21,059 nucleotides of DNA from a virus, in the IMG/VR virus record IMGVR_UViG_3300017824_000070, positions 1 through 21,059 of that record, one strand, 5' to 3'. The first letter of the stretch is position 1. Each line of letters starts with the position of its first letter. The notes under the pieces were generated by a model, which saw only the letters and a program-made list of their open reading frames with translations, ran no database searches and was not told where the DNA came from. Shown in pieces: positions 20,788 through 21,059 of this stretch. The translations under genes were made by a program, and so were the position numbers.

Positions 20788-21059
20788 TAATTACCATGAG
20801 AAGTATTTAGATTTACTTTATTATACCTTACTGGAGAAGGAAAAACAAACTCCATATGAACGTTTAAAGAATTGATATGGAAATCAGATTGTTCTAATCC
20901 CCATTTCTCGGAAGCATGCAATAGTTTTCTAGCACCTTTAGGAGTGAGACAATATGCTGCGGTTCCAGGAGACATTGTTTGATTTTGATATAATGTGTTC
21001 TTGTAATACTTTAACGGGAAATCAGCGGGAAAGTCATGAACGCCTGGAAAAGGAATATG
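20787..21059 (-). CDS. Glycosyltransferase family 25-like protein (copy 3), partial (5' end beyond the window)
   Basis: The frame is open from the right edge to TAA at 20789-20787: 90 residues of the C-terminal part. It reads HIPFPGVHDFPADFPLKYYK near the edge, then QTMSPGTAAYCLTPKGARKL followed by LHASEKWGLEQSDFHINSLN. The PGTAAYCLTPKGARKLL segment corresponds to PGNSAYYINPKGAKKLL of copy 2. The ATG at 20975 is internal, not the start. The metal-binding FEHD motif, if present, would lie outside the window. Confidence 0.7.
   Translation of the reverse strand, partial: HIPFPGVHDFPADFPLKYYKNTLYQNQTMSPGTAAYCLTPKGARKLLHASEKWGLEQSDFHINSLNVHMEFVFPSPVRYNKVNLNTSHGN

Noticed and set aside
1-21059. 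CRISPR arrays, insertion sequences, integrase or attachment sites
   Set aside because: No regularly spaced repeats, transposase or integrase motifs were seen. The two tRNAs are complete and without flanking partial copies, so no attachment site is implied.

Overview
The window is a segment of a T4-like myovirus genome, most likely a marine one. The evidence is a late-gene block of T4-type tail and baseplate genes (gp48, gp53, gp27-like, gp5-like, gp4, gp26-like, gp29-like) plus T4-type gp32 and gp33. TATAAATA late promoter motifs are present. There is also a set of genes typical of marine T4-like phages: flavin-dependent thymidylate synthase ThyX, a short UDP-glucose-dehydrogenase-like protein, many small glycosyltransferases and two tRNAs. 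The DNA is A+T-rich and genes overlap by 1-32 bases. The host cannot be read from the sequence; cyanobacteria, SAR11 or another marine bacterium are all possible.

Layout. (1) Positions 1-6261, minus strand: a tightly coupled baseplate operon, reading leftwards gp48 tube cap, gp53 wedge, gp27-like hub, gp5-like OB hub with a lysozyme-like domain, an amidase-bearing protein, and a gp5-C-terminal (spike) protein that runs off the left edge. Consecutive stop and start codons overlap (TAATG or ATGA) throughout. (2) Positions 6262-6312: a short divergent spacer with two perfect TATAAATA late motifs facing each other. (3) Positions 6313-10917, plus strand: gp4 head completion nuclease-fold protein, a gp2-like protein, a tail-tube-fold protein, a gp26-like chaperone/baseplate protein with a likely programmed -1 frameshift, and a gp29-like tape measure protein. 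(4) Positions 10918-11130: two tandem terminators made from a 25-base direct repeat, and a possible small ORF. (5) Positions 11131-21059, almost all minus strand: gp32, gp33, a conserved hypothetical, the UDP-glucose-dehydrogenase-like gene, several conserved phage hypotheticals, thyX, tRNA-Tyr and tRNA-Asn, two tiny membrane proteins, a PD-(D/E)XK nuclease, and a run of glycosyltransferases ending in three tandem GT25 paralogues, the last cut by the right edge. A single 88-residue gene (13678-13944) lies on the plus strand inside this block.

How they fit together. Regions 1-3 build the tail and finish the head and are driven late, through promoters that gp33 (encoded at 12123-12356) would help activate. 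gp32, the nuclease, ThyX and the tRNAs serve DNA replication, nucleotide supply and translation. The sugar genes probably alter surface glycans of the virion or the infected cell (inference).

The most interesting points are: a T_TTT_TTC slippery heptamer at the exact end of the gp26-like gene that opens a 63-codon -1 extension, matching the G/GT tail-chaperone scheme next to a tape measure gene; the break-up of the T4 gp5 architecture into three genes, with a lysozyme-like domain that seems to have lost its catalytic glutamate and a separate zinc amidase; and a pair of face-to-face late promoters whose predicted start sites nearly coincide.
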